64,000 nt of DNA. Source: Aphidius gifuensis. Taxonomy: Eukaryota; Arthropoda; Insecta; Hymenoptera; Braconidae. Each line of letters opens with the position of its first letter. Within the stretch, counting starts at the first letter, position 1. Under the pieces are notes generated by a model. The model was not told the origin of the DNA and did not search any database. It saw only the letters and a program-made list of their open reading frames with translations. A program made the translations under genes and the position numbers. The stretch is taken from the NCBI RefSeq assembly GCF_014905175.1, contig NC_057789.1, positions 25,788,555 to 25,852,554 on the forward strand, given 5' to 3'. Positions 13,001 through 24,163 of this stretch are shown here, piece by piece.

Positions 13001-15968
13001 TAACTTTTACTTTAAAATACTAGTTACATCATATATACCTTCATATAAAATTCATATCTTTTAAACTTTTCATAAAATACAAAAACAGAAAAATCATATA
13101 TATTCTTAATTAAAAACACAAAGTGCAAATGCACTTCAATTGTATTTTTTTTCCAAAACTTTTTCTTTTGAAAATATTTTTCTTTTTATTCATTTATTTT
13201 TAAGTTGTGTGTACAAACACGACAAGAGAAATATAAGTTTACTTCAAGGTATGCACTGCAGAAATGAGAATATTTTGTCGCAATTTTGAAAAGCTTGTAG
13301 TTTTCGCTCGTACAGCAGAAAGGGTCAGATAAAAATCATCTTTTACTTTTACTTCATCTTTCACATACCCTCAATCTCTCAATGTTAATAGAAAAAAAAA
13401 ATAAATAAAAATAAGGCTCTCAATGAGATAAAAATATCAAAAAAAAAAAAAAACAACACAAGTGTCCTGCGTAGTCGGTTTAATCCTGATGTGACGTTGC
13501 AGGTTGTTATCAGTCTTCGTTGAAAAATTAATGACATTTTTATTTTTTCACGGTAGTTTCACTGATGATTATTATTTTATTTTTCCTTTTTTTTTTTTAT
13601 TTATCCAGCAATGTTTCATATCACAGTGCATCACCTCGCTACACCCGACTGACAGTTCAAAGTCCCCAAGTTTTATTTATGAACAAAAATAAATAGAGAT
13701 ATATACTTTCATCAAAAATAAAAAAAATAAATAAAGACATATAACTCGTGCAAGTGTACCATGATTTGTAGCGATGAGAGCCAAGGGAAGCGTGACCAAA
13801 CTGAATCTGTATCATCATCATCATCCCACCAAAACCATTTCAGATTATGATCACAACGCTATCTTCATCTCGCACTTGGATTATTTTCTTTTCCCTTATC
13901 ATCCAATGAAGTTTTACGAATTATATACCAAACAGAAAAAAAAAAAATAGTTGTCATAAAATATAATAGTAAGAAGAAACAATATCATTTTTCATCTAAT
14001 CAGTGTCATATTTGTGATGATTTATTTCTTCATAATCGTGGCTTTCAATCATCTTATATATTTGTATTAATTTTTTTATTTAACTCGTAATCGATATTAT
14101 GAAAAAGCAAATAATAATAATAATAAAAGGAAATCTAAATATTTTTTTTTGGATGGATTCAAATCGAGACACCATTCATAATTCAAGCGGCACGTTTCTT
14201 TGTTTTATCAGCATCACCACCGAGCGTCTGGAATCGATCCAGGTGCACTCTTGGTTATGTTTCATTTTATCTCTTTCTTTTTTTTTTTTTTTATACTATG
14301 TATATAAGACAAAGTCAGGATATTTATATATGTATATAGGCTATCACTTATCCTACATTTTGTGTTCATCTGTCTTTGTCTTTGTGCATCATCAAGTAAC
14401 GCTTCCTCTTTATATACTTTCATATATGTATATTATTATTATCCCCAGCACCTTCTGAACCTTCAAGATTCTAACGAGGCTATTCGTTTTGAATTCATTA
14501 ACGAGACATCATTCAGTAACACACAGTAGCTTGTCGAGTAAATTTTATCTTAAAATATACAACCTCATATACTGAATATTTAACATTTTTGTTGATTTTT
14601 CATGCCATTTTTAACCTTTGATATTGTTAACAAAATTTATTACAATATTTTTTTATTTTTAAATATACAACTGAGAATGAATTATTTATTTATTTATTTT
14701 ATCGTTGTAAATCTATATATCTTTTATACTCGGTCGTTCAACTTTGAAAAAAAAATAATAATTTTCTATATTTAATTTTTTCTTAAAAGCCATTAATCAA
14801 AATAATATGAAAAATATATAATAATAATTTTATTAAATATACAAAGTAAAGTAAAAATAAAACCAGGAACTTTGATAAAATAAAAAAAAAATATATATTT
14901 CATAATAGCAAGTATAGGGCGTAACATTTTTGAGCATATTCGTCATCATGCTCATCATTTTTATGAAGGCGGATGAACTCAATGACACAAGGGAAAAAAA
15001 AAAATAAGAGATGAATAAAAAAAAAAATATGCCGCACCTTAAGTCATGGGTCGTTGCACATTTGGAAGTTTGCCATCAGACAATTTTTGTGATAATCATT
15101 AACCAAGCTAACTTGAAACTCATCAACAACCTAGTTTTCATTGTTTATACATTCTTTTTTTCTATTTCCATTCACCTTTGTTCTTGTGATTAAAATTTAA
15201 AGCTTGAAATAAACTTAAATAATACATAAAATAAAGAACAATATATGTATATTAATAATTGTCGATTTAAAATATTAAACAAGCTAGAAAAATAATAGAT
15301 GACCCATGTATAAGTGACACGAGTTTAATGAAAGGGTCGCTACAACTTGACCTTAGTTATAACAACAGCATCTCGGTGTGACATCGATCTTTTCATTTAG
15401 CTATACTTTCATTCTATATATATATATATTTTCAAGTCTTGTACAAATGGTCTAGATGTAATCATCCACGATAATTGTGTCGCAGCTTTTGAAATTCCGC
15501 TCATGGCAGGGCGTCAGCTGTACCGGATGGGCCAAAACTGAATCTTCTTATCCAACAATACAATCAAGCACATATATATATTTTTCCTTTACTTACCTAA
15601 ATTCAATTTCATTCTCTTCTACCTCTCAAACCCCAAATGTCTAAAACTCTTTGTACATTGTTTTTTATCTTCTTTTTTTTCTTTATCGTGTTTGTTCATT
15701 TTGAAAACATCTACATCTTTTTTTTTTTGGCTAATATTTCCAGACAGTTGTCAGTTTATTTCAAGAAAAAATATAAACTATACTAAAATCACAAGTGTTT
15801 TTTATCAATCACAATATTAATTGATTTTTTTAATTGACAATATCAGTGTGATGTTGATGAGAGCATGATACATCAATACTTGAAAAATCTCATTAAATTT
15901 TTTTCGATATATGACACTTGTATAAACAACTACCTACGTAAATTTTTTATGATAATAATAATTGTTAG
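7075..15968. other. AT-rich noncoding stretch
   Basis: No gene supported over almost 9 kb. Visible items are poly-A/T runs, GT-rich microsatellite DNA at about 11896-11916, a perfect 8-bp-arm hairpin at 9901-9921, an isolated GTTGCAG acceptor-like site near 13502, and a minus-strand donor-like site (TTTAG|GTAAGTAAAG) near 15594. A GC-richer island at 15480-15540 is open on the minus strand (reads LAHPVQLTPCHERNF), but its boundaries are unclear. Open frames elsewhere (for example 14099-14458 plus) are low-complexity. Confidence 0.55.
9901..9921. repeat. Short perfect hairpin
   Basis: AAGCCAGC and GCTGGCTT are perfect 8-bp inverted arms around a CATAT loop. GC-rich arms are unusual in this AT-rich background. 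Function unknown. Confidence 0.6.
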
Positions 15969-16062
15969 GATTGATCACCCACTTGCACTTGCACAATTTG
16001 AATTATCACGCCTTGTTAAAGATACTCAAGATGATGTGTTAAAAATAAAAATATTAAACTGA
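15969..16062 (+). other. Candidate terminal coding exon, plus strand
   Basis: A TTGTTAG acceptor at 15962-15968 is followed by an open frame of about 30 codons ending with TGA at 16060-16062. The reading IDHPLALAQFELSRLVKDTQ is strikingly protein-like compared with surrounding frames, mixing Asp, Glu, Leu, Ala and Pro where chance frames here are Lys/Asn/Ile/Phe. The pyrimidine tract before the acceptor is weak (ATAATAATAATTG). I do not recognise the family. It could be a last exon, or a chance or decayed coding fragment. Confidence 0.28.
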
Positions 16063-19000
16063 TGAAATAAAAAAATAACAAATTATATTTGTCAGTTTAT
16101 ATGGTATATATTATATAAATTTACTTGAGTATATATGCTTGTATGTATCTGAAGAAGACAACTATAAATGTGTATGAAAAAGTAAAAAATATTGTGGATA
16201 GAGTATGCTTGGTCTTTATTTGTTGAAATGGATATGGTTGACAGGTAGATTCTAACGATATGTACATATTGAAATAAACGAGGAAACCTCTCGAGCAAAG
16301 TTGACGGGTTTCGTTGATTTTGAGAAGCATCAAGAATAAGAAAATATACTTTTTTATTTTTACAAATGGATAAGGTGAATAGTAAGATAAGAAATAAAAA
16401 ATTTGTTAAATAAATGAGACAGATTGCGGTGTGGCTTTTAAGGCGCATAAAAAAAAAAAAAGATATATACTATATAGAATGAAATGAAAAAAAAGAAAAT
16501 TGTGAGACGAAAGAAAAGACTAGAATAAAAGAATAAAAATTCAGATTGAATTTTTCTACTGTTCTTCTCTGGGGAATATATTTCGACGTGAAAAAACTAA
16601 AACTCGTCTTGTTGAAAAATATGTTGGTTTGTAATATAAAATGCAAGCAAAAAGGCATAATAAAAAAAAAAAAAATTTAAATTTATATATGAAATTATTT
16701 TTTTCTCACATTGCAGTGTAATATAAATATTTTTTTTTTTTATTCAACAAATTAAAATGATATTTAAAATTCATATTGATCGCATAAATTCCAAAAAATA
16801 AAAAAAATAGCATTTTATATGAAATTTAAAATAAAATATATAAATTAAAGTAAAATATCAACTTGGTTATTCATCAAGCACTCATTATTTACAAATTATT
16901 CCACTTGAAATATTTTACTGGTCACAAAATACATTCAGCACCCTTTTTGTTAACTCAATTTATCACGAAATTCAGGTAACAAAATAATAAATTACATTTA
17001 CTGCAAAAAATTAAACTTTACTTGTTTACTAAGCAAAAAAAAATAAAAATAAATAAAATACATATAGCAATTAAAATTAAAAAATATTATATAAAAAAAT
17101 GTGTGTCCTGATGAAATGAATCCTCAACGACACATCTAGTGAAAGATAATTCGTTTGACAGCATGAATATACGATCAATGATGGTATTCGTAATCGTTTT
17201 CCCAAGCGTATATAGAACCATCAGTGAACACTGAAATTGGGGAATATGTCACACACACACACACATATATATATACTTATCGATATGTTGTAAAATGCAT
17301 TGACATATTCACGAGTATTCTAGAGAGGCCTTGGTTTTGCTATCTCACTTTGCTCAATTCCATGCACATCACATTTACAAAAGCATCACTTTACTCTCTT
17401 ACCATCACACACACATATATAAATTTATATATACATAGGTATATATTTTTATCATCAACACATACATAAATACATGCACAATTGTGTGTATATATATAAA
17501 TTTTATGTGTTCCTGTTGCTGATCTCTCATGTGTCTTTCCAACATAGCAACTATACACACATGATATTGCGTAATTTGTTAGGCATGATTCATGATCGCA
17601 TGTGTATACAAGTCACATCAATATTTATCATGTAAAAAATTTTCATATTGTCACAAAAGTAATGTAACTGTCAAAAAGAAAAATTCTTTTGTTTTATCAA
17701 TTTTTATTTTTTATATACTTTTAATTCAACAATTTATTATTTATGAATTTTTTTTTTAAACCAAAAAATATATAGTCTAATAGTTTTTGTATATATATTT
17801 TTTTTTTTTGGATACAACAAATAAGTATTTAAAAAAAAAAAAAAACTTTGAATTGGAGTGGTAATTCTTGTGAAGTAAAAACTTGGTACAATATCGTCAA
17901 GTTTGATCAGGCTTGCAGTACTTACATCACTAAGTTTTTTTCCTTTTTTTTTTTTTACGCTCTATTCTAGTTTTTACACTTTTTTTTTTTTTTATCTCAT
18001 CGCTCTTATCCACGCTGAAAGTACCTTACGGATTTTTAGCTTAACTCCAATTGATGTCTTACACATACAGCTAATCTAACTTTATCCGAAACTTGTTCTT
18101 GCTCATATGCAGTTTTAAAAGAAGAAAAAAAAAAAAAAGAAATTTGCTATACATTTTTTAAAGTAATTTTATTTAAAAGTAAATAAATATAAAAAAAAGT
18201 TTTGAAAAAGTTAAAAGAGAAATGATTTATGATAAAATTTATTTATGAATTGAATATAAATATTAATATAATAACTGGGGCAATAGTAATATTTAATTTA
18301 AATTATACCACAGGCTGTGAAAAACCGCACTGTAATAAAAGACTCTGTGTTTATAATAAGATGCATATAAATTTGTGCTGGTAAAAAAATACAAAAAATT
18401 GTGGGAAGAGAAAGAGAGGGTAAAAGATTTGTCGGTAAGCTCCAAGAGCCGCAAAAAGTATGGTATAAAAAAAAAAAAAAAATATAAAAAATATATTTTT
18501 TATATTCACGTGGGTGCAAGAGCACTCCTCGGATGTAATTCTAGTCGACCACTGAGAAATAAAGCTGGCTTGTATAAAAAAATAATAATTATATTTTAAA
18601 AAATTACATTTTTTTTTTTTTTTTTTAAATAATATAAACCACAAAAAAATTCAAGTTGACATTCAAGTTTGTGAAGGTAAAACTTAAAGAAGATGAGATT
18701 GTATACAGCCGAGCAAAAAAAAAAAAAAAATGATAATGATAAGAAAAAATAAATATCCATAAGAAAAACAAGTTGAAAATTTATTTTTTTTTTTTTCATG
18801 ATAAATCTTGATATTGGTAATTTATTTATGTGGGTGTATAGACGAACGGATGTAATTCAACTCCATTAGCACTGAATAAATGTCAATTTCAAAATAATCA
18901 ATCTACATATATAGTAAAATCCTTGAAATATTTTTTATATTGCGGTTTGATCACACACATTCAAACATGCAAACCATGAATCACTGATTTGTAAAATTAA

Positions 19001-20332
19001 TCAAAGAATCACTCGTTGCATTGATTGAACTAGAAGTACTGTACACAAAAGAAAAATAGCATGAAAATAACATGTAATATTCAATCCAGGTATAGAAATA
19101 AAACGAGACACAAAAAAATTATACATACACACAACTGCAGAGAAACAATAAAGAAATAAATGAAAAAAAAAAAAAAAAAAATAGAATAAATAAATAAATA
19201 TAAAATAGTGAATATATACACGTGAATTTCAGTTGAATAAATTCAAAATAGACCACAATAGAGTCTCTCTTGTACAGCACTAAATGTCATTTGCAATTTC
19301 TCATTGATTGAATTTAACAGGCCATTGATTTTATTGGAGGTACAGTCAAATTGAATCATTCACATTTGATTTTTCTGCAATAAAAAAAAAATCATCTATG
19401 GTCATGTTTTGTTTGAAGAAATTTTTTTTAAAAAAACACCTATAAAAAGGTGAAAAAAAAAAATTATTAAAACAAAGAGAAAATTGAGTAAATTGAAATG
19501 TAAAAATAAAAAAAAAATTAGTATAATGTATGTATAAAAGCAAAATTGAAGCAGTGAAAGACAAGCTAAAATTGCCAAGGGATTAGCATTTGTAGTAACA
19601 AACGTCGAGGTGAAGAGGATTGTACAAGTTTACAAAAGCAAAATGAATCTCATAGCAAGAAAGGATTATCAACAAAGCTAATGAAATTACCAACTCTACC
19701 ACATTGCTTTCAACTGTATTTCTACAATTCTGTCTGTCTGTTTATCTGTTTATACATATATATATCTATACACATTTAATCTTTATATATATTAGTCTCT
19801 TTTTATAATTTTCTTGATACAAAATGGCAATCTAGTGGTATAAAAAGAAGACACCAAAGTACCACATCAACAATACCATAGAGTGCACTAATTCAAATTT
19901 ATACTTGTCGAAAAGTGCACAATATTGCTGGATGTAATTTTACCTCGAGTGTTTGATATATACCACAAACATTTGAAGAAATATATTTCTTTTTAACTTG
20001 TAAATTTTACTTTGTAGAAATATATATTTCCAAGGCACATTGATGCCTGAATGTTGTTACAGTTGAGATATCATCCTTTGGGATTTTGCTCTTTTCTTAT
20101 CTTGACTTAAAACAGACGCTACAATATTCCAAGTATACTCTTATTCAAATTTATTACAAATATTTTTAATAACATGATGAAAAATATCATAATTAAAAAT
20201 AATAAAAACCTCAAACAAATAACTATACATGTTACATTTAAATTTACACGTATAGAGATAAAATTTATTTATAAATATTTTAATATAATTATATGATAAA
20301 TTGTTGTGAGATTGGTTAAATGTATATATGAG

Positions 20333-20384
20333 GGCACGTGCCAGTCCAAATGTTACATCACCTGTTTGTGGCAACTGGCAGGTG
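20333..20384. promoter_or_regulatory. E-box cluster
   Basis: Within 52 bp there are GGCACGTGCC (20333-20342, a 10-bp palindrome with a CACGTG core), CACCTG (20359-20364) and CAGGTG (20379-20384). The last two form an inverted pair 14 bp apart. Such spacing suggests bHLH or Snail-type binding. It ends 136 bp before the retroelement insertion. Regulatory function is inferred only. Confidence 0.35.
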
Positions 20385-20514
20385 AAAAATATACTGACAG
20401 GAGTCATGGATGGTTGATCAAACCCTGAAGAAACAGATAATATTTACCACGAGCTTTTTTTTATATATATAAATCAGTCAAGTCAGCCAAGTCAGCCGCT
20501 TCAAAATGCAGTCA

Positions 20515-20520
20515 TTCGTC
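20515..20520. repeat. Target-site duplication, left copy
   Basis: TTCGTC immediately precedes the 5' LTR and recurs immediately after the 3' LTR at 29437-29442. The flanking match marks a single integration event and fixes the element borders as TGTT...AACA. BEL/Pao elements usually make 4-6-bp duplications. Confidence 0.85.
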
Positions 20521-21212
20521 TGTTCCGTCGGAAAGAGAGGTAAGTGAGAAGAGAGAGAGAAGGAAAAAAATAAAATTTATTTGAGAAAAAATAAGTTTGA
20601 ATATGTAAAATAAAATAAAAAGTAAAACGTACAACACATTGAGCTAGCGTGTCTAATCCTCTGACGGCACGAGTCGATGCCGACTAATCCCTCAAACTGA
20701 CAACGTTTGCCATTAGAAAAATGTTGCAGTTTGAGGACAATGAGGATTAGGCCGCTGACCTCGAAGACCACCCAGTCTTTCGAGGAATACCATCAAATAT
20801 GTGTAAAAACATTTTGGAAGTTTTGTCGGGTCCAAGCGACGCTTGGTTATACAAGCGTCGTTTGGCCTTCTAGAATTTTCTAGATTTTTCATTACTAAGG
20901 CCCAGAAGCTGGTTAGCGTCCTGGACCTTTTTTCTAGAGTCAGTTGTTTTTGCAAACCCGTAGACTACGGAGCTCTCTCTTGTCACTTGCTATTATAAAA
21001 ATCAACTTAAATAATTTCAAGTTTAATAAAATAAAATTAAATTAATTTCATTAATAAATAAAATAATAACATAAAATTTAAATAATAATTTACATGATAA
21101 TTATTAAAATTAAACAGTAAAAAACAAAAAATATCATTGTGTTAATTATTTAAATTAACTACCCTCAACTCCTTACTCGATATAAATCCCTTAACGGGCA
21201 ATATATCCAACA
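20521..21212 (+). repeat. 5' LTR
   Basis: 692 bp bounded by the inverted termini TGTT and AACA. It is nearly identical to the 3' LTR; the mismatches I see lie near 20939-21036. It contains a terminal TTCCGTCGGAA inverted motif, a strong splice-donor-like AGAGAG|GTAAGTGAG near 20540, and a GC-rich hairpin at 20832-20865 (14-bp arms with one G-T pair). U3/R/U5 limits cannot be set from sequence alone. Minus-strand open frames inside it are duplicated in the other LTR and are not considered genes. Confidence 0.95.
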
Positions 21213-21217
21213 TTTTT

Positions 21218-21235
21218 TGGTGCCGAAACCAGGGA
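21218..21235 (+). promoter_or_regulatory. Primer-binding site, tRNA-Phe-like
   Basis: TGGTGCCGAAACCAGGGA starts five bases after the 5' LTR. Its reverse complement ends in CCA. Over at least 13 bases it matches what I recall of the 3' end of insect tRNA-Phe(GAA), so that tRNA is the likely minus-strand DNA primer. The tRNA identity is from memory and should be treated as probable. Confidence 0.75.
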
Positions 21236-22884
21236 CATTTAGATTCAATAAATTAAATAAAATAGTTATATTTTATCAAAAAACAATAAATAAATATACA
21301 AATTAAGTGAATTAATTTAATTTAACCAAGTGACAAGTGCGTACATTTGTGTAACTTACACACGTATAATATAAATACACATACAAGTATCTATTTTATT
21401 ATACTATAAACAATTTGAAAAATTATATTCAAATAATATAAATTTATTAAAATTTAAAGTGACAGCATTTCATTTTTGTGCAAATAATATCAAGTTAACA
21501 ATTAAATATATGTAATATATTAATTATAAACTTATTACAAAGTGACAGTGCGGTGTTTATATAAAATAAAAAATTAACAATAACTCTAATATCTATATAA
21601 AGTTATATAATAATATAGTTTATTAGAAACCAATTGAACAATTATATTCAAATTTAAATATATATACATATATATATATACACATATACGTATACACATA
21701 TATACGAGCAACAAAGGCGCCCAACACAAACCGAGCGAAAACTCAACTACGTGCGGACGCCGAACTACAGCCATCCAGGTCCAAGGACTCATCAAACGGC
21801 AAGTCACTGAATTGTTTTTTTACTGATTATAATTGTGCATTACCATAAAAATAAAATCATTTAAATAATATACATATTCGTTTGAGATGATGAAAATTTA
21901 AATAATATAAATAACATAAATTAAAATATCATAATCATTTCGATGATTATAGACTGAAAATTATTTCTGATAATTGCAGTCATAATAAATTAACATTGTT
22001 ATAAATAATATAACTTAAAATATCATAATCATTTCGATGATTATAGACTGAAAATTATCTCTGATAATTGCAGTCATAATAAATTAACATTGTTATAAAT
22101 AATATAACTTAAAATATCATAATCATTATAGCAATAAATAAATTACCAATCAACCAAGCGCTATATAAATAAAATTAACATTTATTCAATTGATTGAATA
22201 ATAAATTATCTAAATTAAAATTAATAATTAAACAATTAATTGAATAATTTAATAAATAATAAAAATCACACAAAGACAATTACGTAATTGCAAAACATAA
22301 TCAATAATTAAGAATACAATTGACGAATTGTATAATTAATTATTCAAACATTAAATAAACATAACAACAAACTACGATTAACCTAAAAATTAATCGATAA
22401 ACAATACAATTGACAGTTGAGCATCGAATTTCAATGTAATCAGCCTTTATAAATTTATAAAATTTACTAAATTAAATATTCAATCAATTAATTAATTATT
22501 TATAATAATTAATTGTTTATCAAATTTGAGATTACAATATATCAATTAAAATAGCAAGTTTTTAAATTAATGGTGAAATATATAAATAAATTTGAAGGAA
22601 TAAAATTATTCCTTTATTAATAAAATTAATTAAATTCGAATAAAGGATTTAAAATCAAATTTTATAAATTCTAAAATTAATCTCATTACAATTATATTTT
22701 ATTAGAAAATATTGAATTTAATATTTTTTAAAAATCCAATTAAACACATTTAGACACGTTTATATATTTTATTTGCTGAAAGATTTATTAACAATAATTA
22801 AAAATTAAAATTTAAGCGATCAAGCTTAGTGAATACATTGATTTATCGATTGCTAATTGTCTTATTGTTTAATTATAAATTATC
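21236..22884 (+). other. Long untranslated gag leader
   Basis: About 1.65 kb between the primer-binding site and the first gag ATG. It is AT-rich with no long open frame. It holds a 94-bp tandem repeat with hairpins (listed separately), TA/CA microsatellite DNA around 21660-21705, and a GC-richer patch at 21703-21805. Retroelement leaders carry packaging and translation signals, and the hairpin repeats are candidates. Confidence 0.7.
21907..22127 (+). repeat. 94-bp tandem repeat with UUCG hairpins
   Basis: About 2.35 copies with a 94-bp period (for example ATAATCATT at 21931, 22025 and 22119). Each full copy carries ATAATCAT-TTCG-ATGATTAT, an 8-bp stem closed by a UUCG tetraloop (21931-21950, 22025-22044), followed by a second small hairpin (21959-21975, 22053-22069). 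In copy two a T-to-C change adds a C-G pair to the second stem. Confidence 0.85.
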
Positions 22885-23367
22885 ATGGTTTCCACAAGGA
22901 CCATAGTCCAAAAAAGGACGACGCTCAAAGCCCAGATAACGATGCTCCGGAATTTGATAGATACCGATTCAGTCGACCAAACAAATATGCGTTTGCGTAT
23001 GAATCGAATCACAGAATTATATAAAGAATTCGAATCGTTACACAATGAATTGATTGTAGCCGAACCGGATAACAATCATGAACACGAATTCGAAGATCTT
23101 TTAGATAGATATTTTTTATTAGCGTCTAAAGTAGAAAAAATCATGCAACCGGTCGCCCCAACGCCTCCTCCAGCCGAACCCATTCAGCCCAAAAGAAAAT
23201 TAAAGCTTCCACAAACAACAGTTCCAACTTTTAACGGAAAGTATGAAAATTGGTTGTCATTTAAAAATTCGTTTCAAGCGTTGATTAAAGCTCATACCGA
23301 ACTCGATAATATCGATAAATTTCGTCTCCTCGATGAAGCCATAATCGGTGAGGCCAAAAGTTGCTAA
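22885..23367 (+). CDS. BEL/Pao Gag, N-terminal segment
   Basis: Starts at the ATG at 22885, the first reasonable start after the leader, and ends at a TAA at 23365-23367 (160 codons). A helical, probably coiled-coil N-terminal part (RITELYKEFESLHNELI) is followed by a proline-rich linker (residues about 92-108). Then comes the conserved Gag signature TVPTFNGKYENWLSFKNSF, typical of the DUF1759 region of BEL/Pao Gag. The frame ends in the middle of this domain, and the remainder continues in the next frame from about 23348. The break near 23353-23364 falls on a run of four A and is a one-base frame change relative to the family. It may be mutation, an assembly error or, less likely, recoding. 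Confidence 0.9.
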   Translation: MVSTRTIVQKRTTLKAQITMLRNLIDTDSVDQTNMRLRMNRITELYKEFESLHNELIVAEPDNNHEHEFEDLLDRYFLLASKVEKIMQPVAPTPPPAEPIQPKRKLKLPQTTVPTFNGKYENWLSFKNSFQALIKAHTELDNIDKFRLLDEAIIGEAKSC

Positions 23368-24160
23368 TTACCCGATAGCCGATTCAAGTTTTGAAAAGGC
23401 TTGGACCACTCTAGAACAAGCCTTTGAAGTTAAAAGAATAATAATTTCACGTCATTTATCTTCCATCCTCAATTTACCGACTCAAGAACGAGAATCGGCG
23501 GAAGGTTTAAATTCTCTTATTGATCAATTAAGACTTCACATCACTTGCCTTGAGACTCTAAGTGTAGAGGTCGGGCAGGAAATGCTTGTCGTCATATTAG
23601 AGAGCAAGCTGCATAGATCCACAGCTAAAAAATGGATTAATACGCTAGAAAGAGACGCTTTTCCAAGTCTTGAGTCTTTTATTAATTTTTTGACAAACGA
23701 AGCAATTTGTTTGTCACAATTTAAAAGAAAAGAAATTGAGGTTATCGATACAACCAAAAATACACAACCACCACAAAAAAGGAAACGCTTCAATAATAAA
23801 TTCGTGAAAAAACCGAATAATAGCGTTCCACACTCAACACTTGCAATCAATACATCGAATAAAAACGTTCCACAATCAACACGTACAATCAATACCTCGA
23901 GTAATTGCGTTGTTTGTAATGACCAGCAGCATCTTCTTTATAAATGCGATAAATTTAAAAAGATGTCCATCCCTGAAAGACGCGAGATCGTAAAAAAGGC
24001 CAATCTATGCGAAGTTTGTCTCCGATATCATAGAGGAGAGTGTTTTTTTAAAAATTGCGGAATCTGCAATAAAAAACACAGCATCTATCTGCATGAACGT
24101 GAGCCTGTCTCATCAAGAACAGAGACTAGACCTCACAATAAAGATAAAAATAAGGAGTGA
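23348..24160 (+). CDS. BEL/Pao Gag, C-terminal segment with zinc knuckle
   Basis: Continuation of Gag in the next frame; the coordinate marks the overlap, not a real start. The early part (SSFEKAWTTLEQAFEVKR, then a leucine-rich helical stretch) is the rest of the DUF1759-like region. A basic, Asn/Thr-rich linker with a repeated phrase (SVPHSTLAINTSN, then NVPQSTRTINTS) leads to a CX2CX4HX4C zinc knuckle at residues 187-200 and a second Cys/His cluster (CEVCLRYHRGEC and following). This is the nucleocapsid-like RNA-binding part. The segment ends with TGA at 24158-24160, directly after the Cys/His region. Confidence 0.9.
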   Translation: MRPKVANYPIADSSFEKAWTTLEQAFEVKRIIISRHLSSILNLPTQERESAEGLNSLIDQLRLHITCLETLSVEVGQEMLVVILESKLHRSTAKKWINTLERDAFPSLESFINFLTNEAICLSQFKRKEIEVIDTTKNTQPPQKRKRFNNKFVKKPNNSVPHSTLAINTSNKNVPQSTRTINTSSNCVVCNDQQHLLYKCDKFKKMSIPERREIVKKANLCEVCLRYHRGECFFKNCGICNKKHSIYLHEREPVSSRTETRPHNKDKNKE

Positions 24161-24163
24161 CTA
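24158..24163 (+). promoter_or_regulatory. TGA-CTA stop at the Gag/Pol border
   Basis: TGA CTA separates Gag from the protease region in the same frame; the frame is open on both sides (to 24811 downstream). UGA followed by CUA is an established efficient readthrough context in some viral and animal mRNAs. Its position at the Gag/Pol junction fits translational control of the Gag to Gag-Pol ratio. A simple nonsense mutation is the alternative. Confidence 0.45.

Larger units (their letters stand above)
16063..20520. other. AT-rich noncoding stretch upstream of the retroelement
   Basis: No confident gene. A minus-strand frame at 16448-16092 could encode 118 residues with a hydrophobic N-terminus (MRLKSHTAICLIYLTNFLFL), but composition and length are within what this AT-rich DNA gives by chance. 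A minus-strand island at about 18530-18590 (reads QWSTRITSEECSC) is GC-richer but has only weak splice signals. CA/TA microsatellite DNA lies at 17249-17275. An E-box cluster lies just before the element and is listed separately. Confidence 0.5.

Noticed and set aside
14099..14458. 119-codon plus-strand frame
   Set aside because: Composition is driven by poly-T and AT repeats (Phe/Ile/Tyr runs); no splice or regulatory context.
17100..17230. Possible C/D-box snoRNA (CTGATGA and CTGA words)
   Set aside because: Box C lacks the purine start and there is no terminal stem.
20577..20955. Minus-strand open frames of 64 and 80 codons in the LTRs, repeated at 28801-29179
   Set aside because: They are present twice only because the LTR is duplicated; no motif, no start context, antisense to the element.
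23536..23892. 118-codon minus-strand frame inside gag
   Set aside because: Shadow of the Gag coding frame; the plus strand carries the zinc knuckle and family signatures.
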